Source of the DNA: Clytia hemisphaerica
Lineage: Eukaryota; Cnidaria; Hydrozoa; Leptothecata; Clytiidae
Direction of reading: 5' to 3'
DNA length: 64,000 nucleotides
Assembly: GCA_902728285.1 (NCBI GenBank)
Contig: CACVBU010000953.1
Location: 434,001-498,000 of the forward strand
The position numbers and the translations under genes are program-made. This document shows, piece after piece, positions 48,797-58,553 of the stretch. The notes beneath the pieces were generated by a model. That model did no database searches. It was not told the DNA's origin and was given only the letters and a program-made list of their open reading frames with translations. Every line of letters begins with the position of its first letter. Position 1 is the stretch's first letter.

Positions 48797-49908
48797 ACGA
48801 CCCTCGACATGGCCCGAGAATTCTCGGGCCTCTTCGGGCCATGTTCGGGCCATGTTAAATGTTAAATTGATTCAGCATGTCCAGTCAAACAAAATAGTAC
48901 AAAATAAGATTTGTCTGTTTTGTTTATATATATATCCAGACGGTGTCAATCGAACAACTTCGAACAAAAATCGCAATCGAACCAATCGAACGCAATCAAA
49001 TGCGATCGAATAATTGTGATTCGATTGTCGAACGTAATCGAATCTCAATCGAACGGCCGATTCCTGGGTAATATTCGATTGTGTTCGATTGCGTTCGAGT
49101 AAGGTTAGATTGGTTCGATTGATTGTTGACTATGTTCGATTGGTTCGATTGATTGTCAATTACATTGGATTAATCTTCGATTCCGTTCGATTACGATTAT
49201 GTTCGATGAGTTTGATTGCAATTAAATTAAATTGGATCACTCTGTTAGAGCTTCTTAGCGTGGGCGGGCGAGCGCTTAAGTACCATACTAAAGCAAATAA
49301 AATCTAATACAATTGAATCAATCGAACGTAATCGAATACAATCAAACGTAATCGAATACAATCGAATGTAATCGAATACAATCGAACGTAATCGAAGCAA
49401 TCGAACATCAAATCCTGGGTAATATTCGATTGCGATTCGATTGCGTTCGACAATCGAATTGCAATTATTCGATTGCGTTCAATTGCGTTTGATTGATTCG
49501 GCGTTCAATTCGTTCGATTGACACCGTCTGGATATAAATCGCTCAAAAAAACTTTACGAGCTTCCCGTGGACACGCTTCAGTTTAAAGCCAGGACTAGTT
49601 TACTAGCAAATATTTCCACCCTAAGTATATTTATAACTATGCTTTCATACCAAATAAGACATTTAATATTTATATGAATTTACAACATTCATATATTTAA
49701 TATAATAAAGAGAAACCAAGTTTTTCTCAAAGAAAATTCAGTCCTGAAATTACACGCCTGTTTAAATCATGTTTTCAAAAATTGGCCCGGATGTGGCCCG
49801 AGTGTGGCCTGCGTGTGGCCCGAACACTGCCAGAATTCTCGGGACAGCTCGTGCCATACTCGGGCTTTACGCGAATTCCAATAAAAGTTTTGGCCCGTCG
49901 AGGGTCGT
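48797..49908. mobile_element. hAT-like element with perfect 8-bp TSD
   Basis: Inverted ends ACGACCCTCGAC, flanked by CCGACAGA (48789-48796 and 49909-49916). Subterminal GGCCCGAG / CTCGGGCC words repeat on both sides. It carries a further insertion at 48932-49540. Confidence 0.85.
48932..49540. mobile_element. Inverted-repeat element made of CAATCGAA units
   Basis: Ends TCCAGACGGTGTCAATCGAA inverted. Nearly the whole body consists of short CAATCGAACG / CGATTGCGTTCGATT units in both orientations, with a small unique middle at about 49220-49290. It is the innermost of four nested elements. The flanks are TATATA-like, so the exact duplication is unclear. Confidence 0.75.
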
Positions 49909-49916
49909 CCGACAGA

Positions 49917-50000
49917 TCACCACCGGTGGGATTCGAGCCCACTAAATGCAAAGTTCCGATGTTTTGAAACCCATTGCCTTATCCACTGCGCCACAGATTC
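49917..50000 (-). repeat. tRNA-derived sequence
   Basis: On the minus strand, A-box TGGCGCAGTGGATAAGG and a perfect T-arm (GTGGG, loop CTCGAAT, CCCAC). The acceptor ends do not pair, so this is a tRNA pseudogene or SINE head captured in the Mutator-like element. Confidence 0.6.
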
Positions 50001-50297
50001 ATGCCAGGACAATGCTTCTGACGGCTATTTATATTGTACAAACTGCAGACCAGACTGTATTAAGAGAAAATCACAAAAGAGTGCTTGTTTCGAGCTCCAA
50101 CCCTAACCCTAACTGATAATAACCCAATTCCTAGCCAATCTGATATGTAACCACACCCAATCCACACCCATACCCAACCCTACCAGGTCGCCTGGAGGCC
50201 CCGACACTATTCCCGCATACCTGCGCATACTGGATCCGAAAAATAGATACATGTCTTTCGTCTTTATGCAGAAGCCTTCACCTTAAGAAAAGGTCTA

Positions 50298-51345
50298 TTA
50301 ACTGAGTCTGTCAGTCAGTTCTTTGAATCATTTTTTTATATAACAAAAAAAATTTTAAAGGTAATTTTCATTACTTGACTTCTCAGTCTGCCAGTCAAGT
50401 CTTTCATTGGGAAATACCTTGTGATCGTGTTGTCCGAGGATTCCGGAGCGCTTTGCTTTTTAATCTGCCAATTTAGATTATATTTAGAAAAAGGGATGGC
50501 AAATTTGCTGTGGTCAGTTTTGATAAGGAAATTTTGCTTGTAAAAATACCTTAATGGGATTACCATATAAGTAGGTCTTATCTAATTCTGATTCGAAAAT
50601 AAGAAGATCTGAATCCCTGATGAAAACTAAATTTCTTTGCTTGGTATTCAACAACTTCCCCGTCGATTTATAACTTGGTAAATTGAGTGATAAGGTAATA
50701 TAGCCCTTCTAATCCTTCACATTTTCTTTTGCGTCGGAAAAGCTTTTTCAAACTTTCAGCGATGATTGACCAAACTTTTACAATGAAAATTAACCAGCGC
50801 ATTTTTTATCTTCTTACCTTCTTCATCTTTAATGAAGCACTCTAAGTTTACTGAAAGTAAGCACATAAGATATTCTTATATTAATGATATTCATTTAAAC
50901 ACGCTTCATTATGCGGTGCGGTGACCTTCCTATTATTCCTGTCAATGATGACAGTACCGTTTTTTATTTAGTTAGATCCAACAAATTGATGTTTGGGATT
51001 GCACTTTTATAGTTTTGATTTCCATTGAAGAATCTTATTCTGGTTTCATGTTACTAGATGCTGTTTTAGAGCTTTAGAGCTAGCCTGTAAGGATGATACT
51101 TCACAAAGATGTGTTTCCAAGTATTTGATTTTTGATTTTCTTAAAGTATCAAATGTATGTAACTGTAACTCATTTTATTGGTCAGTATTTGCTAAAAAAC
51201 TGAACCATTTGTTTACAAGTCTTCCCAGAGTTGCTGGGCATTTTAATCACCTAAGAAAAAGAGTAATGATTTTAACTTGTACATCGTCCAATTCAAAATA
51301 TGTTTTAATTTTAGAAGTGAACAAACATCAAAAACACTTAAAGAC
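50298..51345. promoter_or_regulatory. 5' region of the PHETA gene
   Basis: Non-coding. A splice acceptor (TTTAATTTTAG) ends at 51314, 31 bases before the start codon, so a 5' UTR exon lies upstream, position unknown. Confidence 0.45.
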
Positions 51346-52218
51346 ATGAAAATAAATGATAAAGGCTTATCAGCCTACAGCAGTTGTAGAAGGGGAACAG
51401 ACAAAGAGGGTTTCCTCTTCAAAAAAGGCGCAGACCTAAGTCATAGTTATAAAAGGCGTTGGTTTGTCTTGAAAGGCAATCTTCTGTTTTATTTTGATAA
51501 GTCAAATGATCGTCAACCTATTGGAATGATCATCTTAGAAAATTGTAGTGTAGAAGTAAGTGATGCTGACCGCTTCTCCTTTTGTATACGATTTCAATCA
51601 CTACAAGCTTCCACCTCAAGAACTTATACCTTATGTGCAGATAATGAAACTGACATGGAACGCTGGATGAAAAGTATCACCTCAGCTTCCTATGGATATT
51701 TAGACATGCTTGTAAAAGAATTTGAGAAGAATTTGCAACGTTTAAAGGCTTTAGATGCAGCTGCGAATAATGATTTTGCAGCTCTTTCACAGGAGCAAAA
51801 CACCAGTGAAGTACTCTTATCTAAAGCAAAACCCTTACTAGATCACAAGGACACTATTGACTCTCCAGCACAATCTCCTAAAGCTCCTCCAAGGAGATCA
51901 AAGCATTCAGATGCTGGTGCATTAGTGAAGGAAAAAGTTGCAAAAGTATCCACAGTGACTCGAATGAAAACAAAAAGTTTATCTGTTAAACATGTTAACC
52001 GTTCTAGTAGCTCAGATAATATAGCTCGAGAGAAGAGTCCTAATACTGGGCGCAAAACAATTAAAGGAAACCGTGTTTCAGCACCTAGTCAAGAACTTGT
52101 GAAAAAGAATAACATATTATTACCAGATGTAGAACAGGATAATGACAAGACCACTTTTGAACAATTACATACATATTTTGGTGGTGCAATATGGACTAGG
52201 ATTGGTGAAACTCTATAA
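51346..52218 (+). CDS. PHETA1/2-like: Sesquipedalian-like PH-domain endosomal adaptor (PHETA1/2)
   Basis: 290 aa in one coding exon. Residues about 18-120 are a PH domain (DKEGFLFKKG, YKRRWFVLKGNLLFYFDK, GMIILENCSVEV, the closing Trp in DMERWMKSIT). A helix follows (YLDMLVKEFEKNLQRLKAL), then a Pro/Ser/Lys-rich linker, and near the end FEQLHTYFGG (F271), the F&H-type motif. Family: sesquipedalians are endosomal adaptors that use this motif to bind the inositol phosphatases OCRL and INPP5B in recycling traffic. PH domain, helix and C-terminal F&H motif in this order support the call over a generic PH protein. The start is the first ATG after the acceptor. Confidence 0.88.
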   Translation: MKINDKGLSAYSSCRRGTDKEGFLFKKGADLSHSYKRRWFVLKGNLLFYFDKSNDRQPIGMIILENCSVEVSDADRFSFCIRFQSLQASTSRTYTLCADNETDMERWMKSITSASYGYLDMLVKEFEKNLQRLKALDAAANNDFAALSQEQNTSEVLLSKAKPLLDHKDTIDSPAQSPKAPPRRSKHSDAGALVKEKVAKVSTVTRMKTKSLSVKHVNRSSSSDNIAREKSPNTGRKTIKGNRVSAPSQELVKKNNILLPDVEQDNDKTTFEQLHTYFGGAIWTRIGETL

Positions 52219-53178
52219 GTGCATTGATATTTAGGATTATTAATAGGAGTTTTTAAAATTTGACTATAATATAAATGCTGTAATTTTTAATAGTTTTCAG
52301 CCTGAAAAGCTGATAACAGAGTCCTCCTAGGTTTATCTATAAATTCCATTTGTTATGCTTGTTGCTTGGACTCAAATTTTGTGTAATACAGGTAGGTGGC
52401 CGGAGCTTCCAAAGCTATGAAATACCAAACGATTTTGTAATGAATGTCAGCCATTTTTCCATCAAATACCAGAATACCAATACCTAAATATGTGAAGCCC
52501 CTCTATAAGCCAAAAGAGCATTAAAAAACTGCTTGGATGAATATTATGTTGTTTTTACCTCTCCCTATTTAGGTAATGAAAAAGGTAATTACCATGAAAT
52601 TGACTATTTAATTAAATGTATATATTTTTTGTTACCGGGATGAATTATATTTTTGTACTATAAAATGAACTTAATAATTGAATTTTTAAAATTTTCCTTA
52701 GTGTACTTATCAATAATTTCAAAAAGTTTAAAAATGTTTTATTGTATGTAAAATTTTTGCTAAGATTTTCAAAACAGGATACACTTCCATTTGAAAAAGT
52801 TTCACCACACAATTAGATTTTAATTTAAAATGTTATATATTTTATTTTCACTTTATACGAATTTTTTTCTGCAAAACCAGAATGAAAGAAATTGGAGATT
52901 AATATTTTAACAAAATTAGTCTTTTGTAGGTGAAAAACATTATTTTTGAACCTATTTTTCATTCTTTGTGATGATTGCAACTACGCAATTACAACCATTT
53001 TAAAATTCCATTCTAAAATTACTTTTTGCTACAAAATCAGCAATTTTTAGGCTCTTGCTTCACCCTTACTTAGGAGTACACAAATGATGTCAACCTACGT
53101 ACTACTATCCAATGAACGTTCTTTTCAAGGCTTGAAATTTGTATTAATTTCAGTGGTTTTCATACTGTTCCCTATTGT
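52219..53178. other. PHETA 3' region; nothing further recognised
   Basis: AT-rich, with no coding potential; probably 3' UTR and spacer. Confidence 0.5.
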
Positions 53179-54292
53179 TGGACCTACCCCGGTGGAGGTC
53201 CTATAAATTAACCGTTGTATGTTCGTTCGTTCGTCCATTCGTTCGTTAGTTACTAGCTTTTCTCAATATTGGCTCGTTAGTTTTTTCTGATTTTTTGCAC
53301 AAAGATGCATAACTATAAACCCTCGAATGTGACGGAGCCCGATTTTCGATAAAAAAAATGTTTTGGGCAAATTTGTTTCAAAAAACGGCTAAACAACAGT
53401 TTTTTTGGACTTTGTGAAAAATTGGATCATTAATTTTTTCTGATTTTTTGCATGAAAGTAGGGTACCATCATAGGTAAAAGATGGCTCAAGCAGATTTTT
53501 GCAAAGAAATTTTGTTGGCTCAAAAAACGTATGCTTATCTATAAGAATCACTATTAATAAGCATACATCAAAGTTTTTAGTCAAATTATTAAATTTTTTA
53601 ATGAGACAGATGTTTTTTTTGCCAATGAGGGCTTACTTTTGAAGAATATGTGTTTTTAGACATGAAATTTTGGTTGCTTGACATGTTTTTATAGAAAAAC
53701 TGGCCCAATTCGATATTTTTTTATAAGCACATTATCAATTACTTAGGTATTAGCTTTTCTCGAGATTGGCTCTTTCATTCTTTATGATTTTTTCCTCAAA
53801 GATGCATAACTATAAACCTTCGAATGTAACGGAGCTCGATTTTTGAAAAATAATTTTTGGGGTAAATTTCAGCTAAAAAACGGCTAAAAAACGGCTAAAA
53901 AAGGGTTTTTTGGACTTTGAGATATTGGATCATTAATTTTTTCTGACTTTTTGCATGAAAGTAGGTAAAAGATGTCTCAAGCAGATTTTTGTAAAAAAAG
54001 AATTTTTCAGCTCAAAAATGCATCTATATCTATAAGAATCACTATTAATAAGCATACATCAATGTTCTTAAAATTACTGAATTTTTTGATGAGATATGTT
54101 TCTTTGCTCACAAAGTGTTGAATATGAAAGAATATTTCAAGAGCATGAAATTTTGGTTTCTGAACGTTTTCTTTATAAGAAACAAACGACAAATTTTAAT
54201 AGATCATCACTATTTGTGTTCTGAATGATTGTTTAATGGTCACGCTCACGTAGATATCAATTATGTGTTAAATGCATAACCAGGTAGGTCCA
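53179..54292. repeat. Diverged tandem duplication of about 490 bp between short inverted ends
   Basis: 53240-53700 and 53745-54190 are diverged copies (shared AAAGATGCATAACTATAAAC, CTGATTTTTTGCATGAAAG-like and AATAAGCATACATCAA). The block is bounded by TGGACCTACC and GGTAGGTCCA, so it may be one transposable element with an internal duplication. No gene. A short TTCGTTCG run lies at about 53222-53245. Confidence 0.6.
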
Positions 54293-54372
54293 TAAAAGTA
54301 TCACTTGTATTTTCATACAATCAATAATACATTGTAACTACCAATTATTCTTCACAGTTCAACTAATCAAAA

Positions 54373-55047
54373 ATGGAAGCACTTTCCATAAAGCAGAATG
54401 AGGCAATAACACAGATTCAAGCTACATGGAAGGGTTATCGAACGAGAAAATTTATTTTACAGACCAGACAAGAATTTGAAGAAATTTTAAATGAAATTGA
54501 AACAGAACTTGGTGAAAAGGTTGAAGAGAAAATATCATGGCCAAAACCTTGTTTATGTTTACCCTATTTTGAAAAAGAAGACAATGCTGTTGAGAATGCT
54601 ACTTCTAATGAATGGAGCGGTACAAATAATTGTGATGATGAAAAACTGGCACCTCCCATGAATGTTGAATCTGCTAGTATTGGTTTGGTGGAAAATCTAA
54701 CCAAAATTGTCCAGACAAAAAATGTCCAGGATGGTCAAGTTGATACTGTTTTAGAAGTTGAATCTTCAGATAAAGAAAACTCTTTCGATAATCAAAAGGA
54801 ATCAATATCAATAGACATCCAACCACATTGTAGACAAGAACAGCGTCTTCTTACTGAAAGCTGGCTAACTGATAAGTCGTTCGATTTACATTCAACGTAT
54901 ATTGAACAGAATCCTGAGCAACCGCTGGACAAGGAAAGTTTGAAAACCCAACAAATAGACTTAATGTTAGAACTAATTTGGATTCAACAGGCAATACAGA
55001 GTCGAAAAGTTTATTTACGTTTGAAAGGCAAATCGTCCTCCAGTTGA
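54373..55047 (+). CDS. IQCC: IQCC-like IQ-motif protein
   Basis: 224 aa. Residues about 12-30 hold one IQ motif (IQATWKGYRTRKF), a likely calmodulin-binding helix, followed by a helix EEILNEIETELGEK. The middle is acidic and unstructured. The end LELIWIQQAIQSRKVYLRLK strongly recalls the conserved C-terminus of IQCC (LLWLQQAIxSRKEYL). The role of IQCC is poorly known. The frame looks single-exon; a TTCACAG acceptor ends at 54358, so a 5' UTR exon lies upstream. Confidence 0.8.
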   Translation: MEALSIKQNEAITQIQATWKGYRTRKFILQTRQEFEEILNEIETELGEKVEEKISWPKPCLCLPYFEKEDNAVENATSNEWSGTNNCDDEKLAPPMNVESASIGLVENLTKIVQTKNVQDGQVDTVLEVESSDKENSFDNQKESISIDIQPHCRQEQRLLTESWLTDKSFDLHSTYIEQNPEQPLDKESLKTQQIDLMLELIWIQQAIQSRKVYLRLKGKSSSS

Positions 55048-55887
55048 TAAAAAATGGTCTTCTACAATCACCGCCATAATATTTGGCACAAAAGGGGAAT
55101 TGTTTTAAAACTTTAAAACTGCAAGTGATTTTCAAGTGCTTTAAACTAAAGTACGGTTAGAAAGTTGAGTTTTAACTTTGGATTTTAAAATTAGACTTAA
55201 GACTTTAGGGACCTAAGGATCTCAGGATCTAAAAGCTCAACAATTTTCCAATGTTATGGCTGAGAATATAGCCTGGAAGACACTTGACCCCTCCCGAATC
55301 GAAAAAATCTTATGAAACAAAGTTGAAGTACTGAAATTCGCAATCCTCGCCTGAGCTTTAAATTCTAAAAAACGTTAAAATGCCAAAATTGCCAATATAT
55401 TTCGGCACTGATTGTAGTGATAAATTATCAAGTTATTTTTTCCTAGCCCGATTACTTATGTATTGTTAAATATTTAGTGTTTATTACATTTACACCGATT
55501 GTACTATATATGTCTAAAGTTTTTATATTTAAAATTAGTTTTCAAATGAGGTCTACACTTTATCTAATCACACATGATACTATAGCTACTATTAGACGTG
55601 GTTTTTGAGTAGCTTGAGAAATAGGGATACATAGTGCTGCTTGGCTTAGTTTTTTCGAGTTTAAAGTACTCTTGAGGTACCTTTACCTTAGGTAAAGTAC
55701 TCTCTTTTTTTGGCTAATGAAGTAAAATTTACAAAAAAACGCTCGCTCGCTCACTCAAGCAAAACTTTAATTTGATGTTACACCAGGTTACACCCGCGAA
55801 AAAAAATTCCGAACCCATGCACAAATCTTAGTAGATTCGAAATTCTTAATTTCATTATTGTTTTTCTCAGACAAAAAGACATAAAAT
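55048..55887. other. Intergenic spacer between IQCC and ALKBH4
   Basis: No gene. An acceptor-like TTTTTCTCAG ends at about 55870, just before the ALKBH4 start, suggesting a 5' UTR intron. Confidence 0.45.
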
Positions 55888-56241
55888 ATGACTGAAGAAG
55901 CTTTGGCTTGCAACTGTACTGGTATTCGATCATGTCTTTTGTGTAACAAATATTCATCGTCATCAACAAATCACAATACTCAAATACAATATTATTGGTT
56001 TTGTCCTTCATGTGGTAAAATGTTTAATGGCTCCATTCAAATACCACCAAGCGACGCAATCGAACATTCGAATGCTTTCTATAATTGGTGTCAGTTACAT
56101 GAGGATAACACTCCTTCACAGTTGCAAATAGAAGGAATACATATCACTCAAGCCTTTGTAACCTCTGAGGAAGAGAGAGCATTGGTGACAGGGATTGATG
56201 AAGGAGAATGGAAACTATCACAGTCTGGTCGGCGGAAACAG
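55888..56241 (+). CDS. ALKBH4: ALKBH4-like dioxygenase, first coding exon only
   Basis: 118 aa ending at CAG|gtaaat. Seen: an N-terminal Cys cluster (CNCTGIRSCLLC; C8, C10, C17, C20), a further FCPSC pair, then ITQAFVTSEEERALVTGIDEGEWKLSQSGRRKQ. Family: ALKBH4 is a 2-oxoglutarate/Fe(II) dioxygenase linked to actin demethylation and reported nucleic-acid activity. The Cys-rich start and WKLSQSGRRKQ are ALKBH4 hallmarks. The catalytic HxD...H core is not in the window; no matching second exon was found in the next 7.7 kb, which hold MITEs and a BEL/Pao element. It is either in a very long intron or the gene is broken. Confidence 0.85.
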
Positions 56242-56415
56242 GTAAATTTTGACAGTTTATACACAATTTTAGCGATAAATTTAGATTTGCAGATGGTCTT
56301 TTTGACCAAAATATGCAATAAAGAAAAATTGTCTGTCCCATGAAATGTTCACCTTCGAGCTTTATTCGGGTTTGACTTTGCCAGTCGGTACCACTACTAC
56401 ATGAAAAGGCAGGTA

Positions 56416-56568
56416 CCTTATCGGGGAAAATTTTTGTCGGTGAAAATTTTCGTCGGGGAAAAATTCGTCACTTGCTAGTAGTTGGTAAACGCATTAAGGC
56501 CGGGGAAAACTTTCGTCACTTGTCCAAAATTTGGTCACTTTTCCCCGACGAAGTTTTTCCCAATAAGG
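56416..56568. mobile_element. 153-bp TA-bounded MITE
   Basis: Inverted ends (TA)CCTTATCGGGGAAAA and CTTTTTCCCAATAAGG(TA). The interior repeats GGGGAAAA and TTCGTC. Confidence 0.65.
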
Positions 56569-56712
56569 TATTGCTTTAACGGGAAATATTTCCCGAACGG
56601 GAATAAGGTGAAAATAACCCGAAAAGGAAACTGTTTCCAGATTGAAAATTTCATTACTTTTCGGTTTCCCGTTTTGATCAAGAACTTTTCATCGTCCGTT
56701 TTCAACGGGAAA

Positions 56713-57343
56713 TACCGGGTGACCCACGAAAAAGTTCAGACGTTTCCCGACATCTTGAGGCCGAAAAAATGTCCCAAGGTGCTTGGAGTTTTGATATTTA
56801 GAAAGTACATATCCTAACTTAAAATTTGAGCTATCTCTTTTTAAATTTGACCAAGTTGTTCTCTACTAATGAGCTTTTAAAGTCAAAATTCACTTTTCGG
56901 AAAGTGTAAAAAACACGTAAAAAAGAGGTATTGAATTTATGCAATCAATTAGAAAATCACTTACAAATTGACTTATTTAACGAGTTTTATGACAAATAAA
57001 AACACCTTTAAAAGTAATTTTTGCTTAAAACAAGACTAGTTTTTATAAAAATTGGCGCTTTTGTAGATTTTTCAGATTTTTTTCAAAAACTGTATATCAA
57101 AAGCGTCTAAAAATACCAAATTTGATACCCCTTTTTTACGTGTTTTTTACACTTTTCGAAAAGTGAATTTTGACTTTAAAAGCTTATAAGTAGAGAACAA
57201 ATTGGTCAAATTTAAAAAGTGATAGCTCAAATTTTAAGTTAGGATATCTACTTTCTAAATATCTAAATTCCAAGCACTTTGGGACATTTGTTCGGCCTCA
57301 AGACGTCGAGAAACGTCTGAACTTTTTCGTGGGTCACCCGGTA
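56713..57343. mobile_element. Foldback MITE with ~220-bp arms
   Basis: Arms 56715-56935 and 57125-57341 are inverted copies (CCGGGTGACCCACGAAAAAG, TAACTTAAAATTTGAGCTAT, TTCACTTTTCG) around a spacer of about 190 bp. TA borders both ends. No gene. Confidence 0.8.
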
Positions 57344-57400
57344 GAATTTTTGTAAACAAAGCAGATTTTTGTTTCCCTATCGAGAAAAAGTTTCCAAATA

Positions 57401-57754
57401 CCTTATTGGTATATATTTTCGCGTGTTACAAATTTTTTCGAAAAAACGTGTTTCGCGTGCATTAAATTTCGCGATTCCTGACTTCTGGAAAATTTTCGCA
57501 TGTATTAAATTTCGCGATTCACTAGGTATTTTCAGAAAGTGGGAATATAAAGCAAGAAAAAGACTGATTTTACTTGAAACACAACGTTTTTGATGTAAAA
57601 ATACTAACAAAAATTTTTTGCGTGTATTTAATTTGGCGATTTTGTAATTTTGAAAAATTTAAACAGTATTAAATTTCGCGAAAATTGACCAAAAAACTCG
57701 CGAAATTAAGTACCCGCGAAAATTTGTAACACGCGAAAATATATACCAATAAGG
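57401..57754. mobile_element. 354-bp TA-bounded MITE (CCTTATTGG ends)
   Basis: Inverted ends CCTTATTGGTATATATTTTC, then GCGTGTTACAAATTTT. The interior repeats ATTAAATTTCGCGA. TA lies at 57399-57400 and 57755-57756. The BEL/Pao LTR begins 2 bases later. Confidence 0.75.
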
Positions 57755-57757
57755 TAG

Positions 57758-58474
57758 TGTTGGAGAATGTGCACACGTCTTAAAGTTTGCCTTTACTGGT
57801 ATTTCGACTTTTAGCTAAAATAAGATACAAAAGGAGAAAAATTATAAAAATGAAAAATATTAAAATATTGAACTAAGGGTCCTGTAGCGCAAGACCATAA
57901 TATAAGACACTCAGAAAAACATGACCCAAATCACAGAAAAAGCTACAGGACCAGGCTGACGAAGACGAAAAGAAGCGAGAAACAAGCAAACACCACAGGA
58001 TGAAAGAAGCACACGAGCAGTAGATATTCTAGAAAATACTAAGAAAATAACGTGAAAATAAACTTACTAAAAGCGATTCCAGCGTGCACTATAGCAAACA
58101 CATACTCCAAATAAAACAATATAGTATTTGACATGAACTTCACAATGCCTCTGTAACTTCGAGGAGAAAAACACTTTTATCTCGACATAGAGATTTACTA
58201 CAAAAATTCTCAACATAGAGGTCTTCTCTCTAACACAGCTCTTTACACCGTGATTATCAAAAAGCAAATGAACAAAAACGGAGTCGCTTCTGAGGCCACA
58301 AAATTTCTAATTTCCTAGGGGAATACATTAACTGTTAAAAATATCTAAGACAAAAATGCAATTAAAATTGAACTAGAAAAACAAAAAGAGCAGTAATAAA
58401 AACTTAATTTGCGTTAACTGTAAATTACCATATCATTGTATGACGTCATATAATATGGGACTATTCCCATAACA
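57758..58474 (-). mobile_element. 3' LTR of the BEL/Pao element (predicted)
   Basis: On the minus strand it runs from TGTTATGGGAATAGTC (58474) to CATTCTCCAACA (57758), with the usual TG...CA ends in an extended TGTT...AACA form, about 80 bp downstream of the pol stop. The partner LTR is outside the window, so the borders cannot be proven. Confidence 0.6.
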
Positions 58475-58553
58475 TGGCTCTCCAAAAAGATAAACACAAT
58501 CTTTTTCCGAATATTTCAATCAGTAAGGCTCCCACGGCTGGGATCGGACCTTT

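Larger units (their letters stand above)
48654..50282. mobile_element. Mutator-like MITE, copy 2
   Basis: Same ends as 4547-7871 (GGTCGTGGCTTCTTC; inverted GGTGAAGGCTTCTGC). Flanks TTTAAAAAA and TTAAGAAAA match at 7 of 9. Unlike copy 1 it keeps a tRNA-like segment of about 240 bp. It is interrupted at 48797-49908. Confidence 0.8.
48492..50295. mobile_element. Hairpin MITE copy C, opened by a Mutator-like element
   Basis: Left end TAGACCTTTTTTTAAAGAGG at 48490, right end AAAAGGTCTA at 50297, with TA borders. The hairpin right arm stops at 48653 and its last bases resume at 50283. It is the outermost of four nested elements. Confidence 0.8.

Noticed and set aside
54373..55047. Reading the IQ protein as part of a larger myosin- or ASPM-like gene
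   Set aside because: There is a single IQ motif, a stop after 224 residues, and a C-terminal block typical of IQCC.
56242..57757. A second ALKBH4 exon just downstream
   Set aside because: I looked for a segment continuing KQ-D-Y-G-P and for HxD, and found only MITE sequence.
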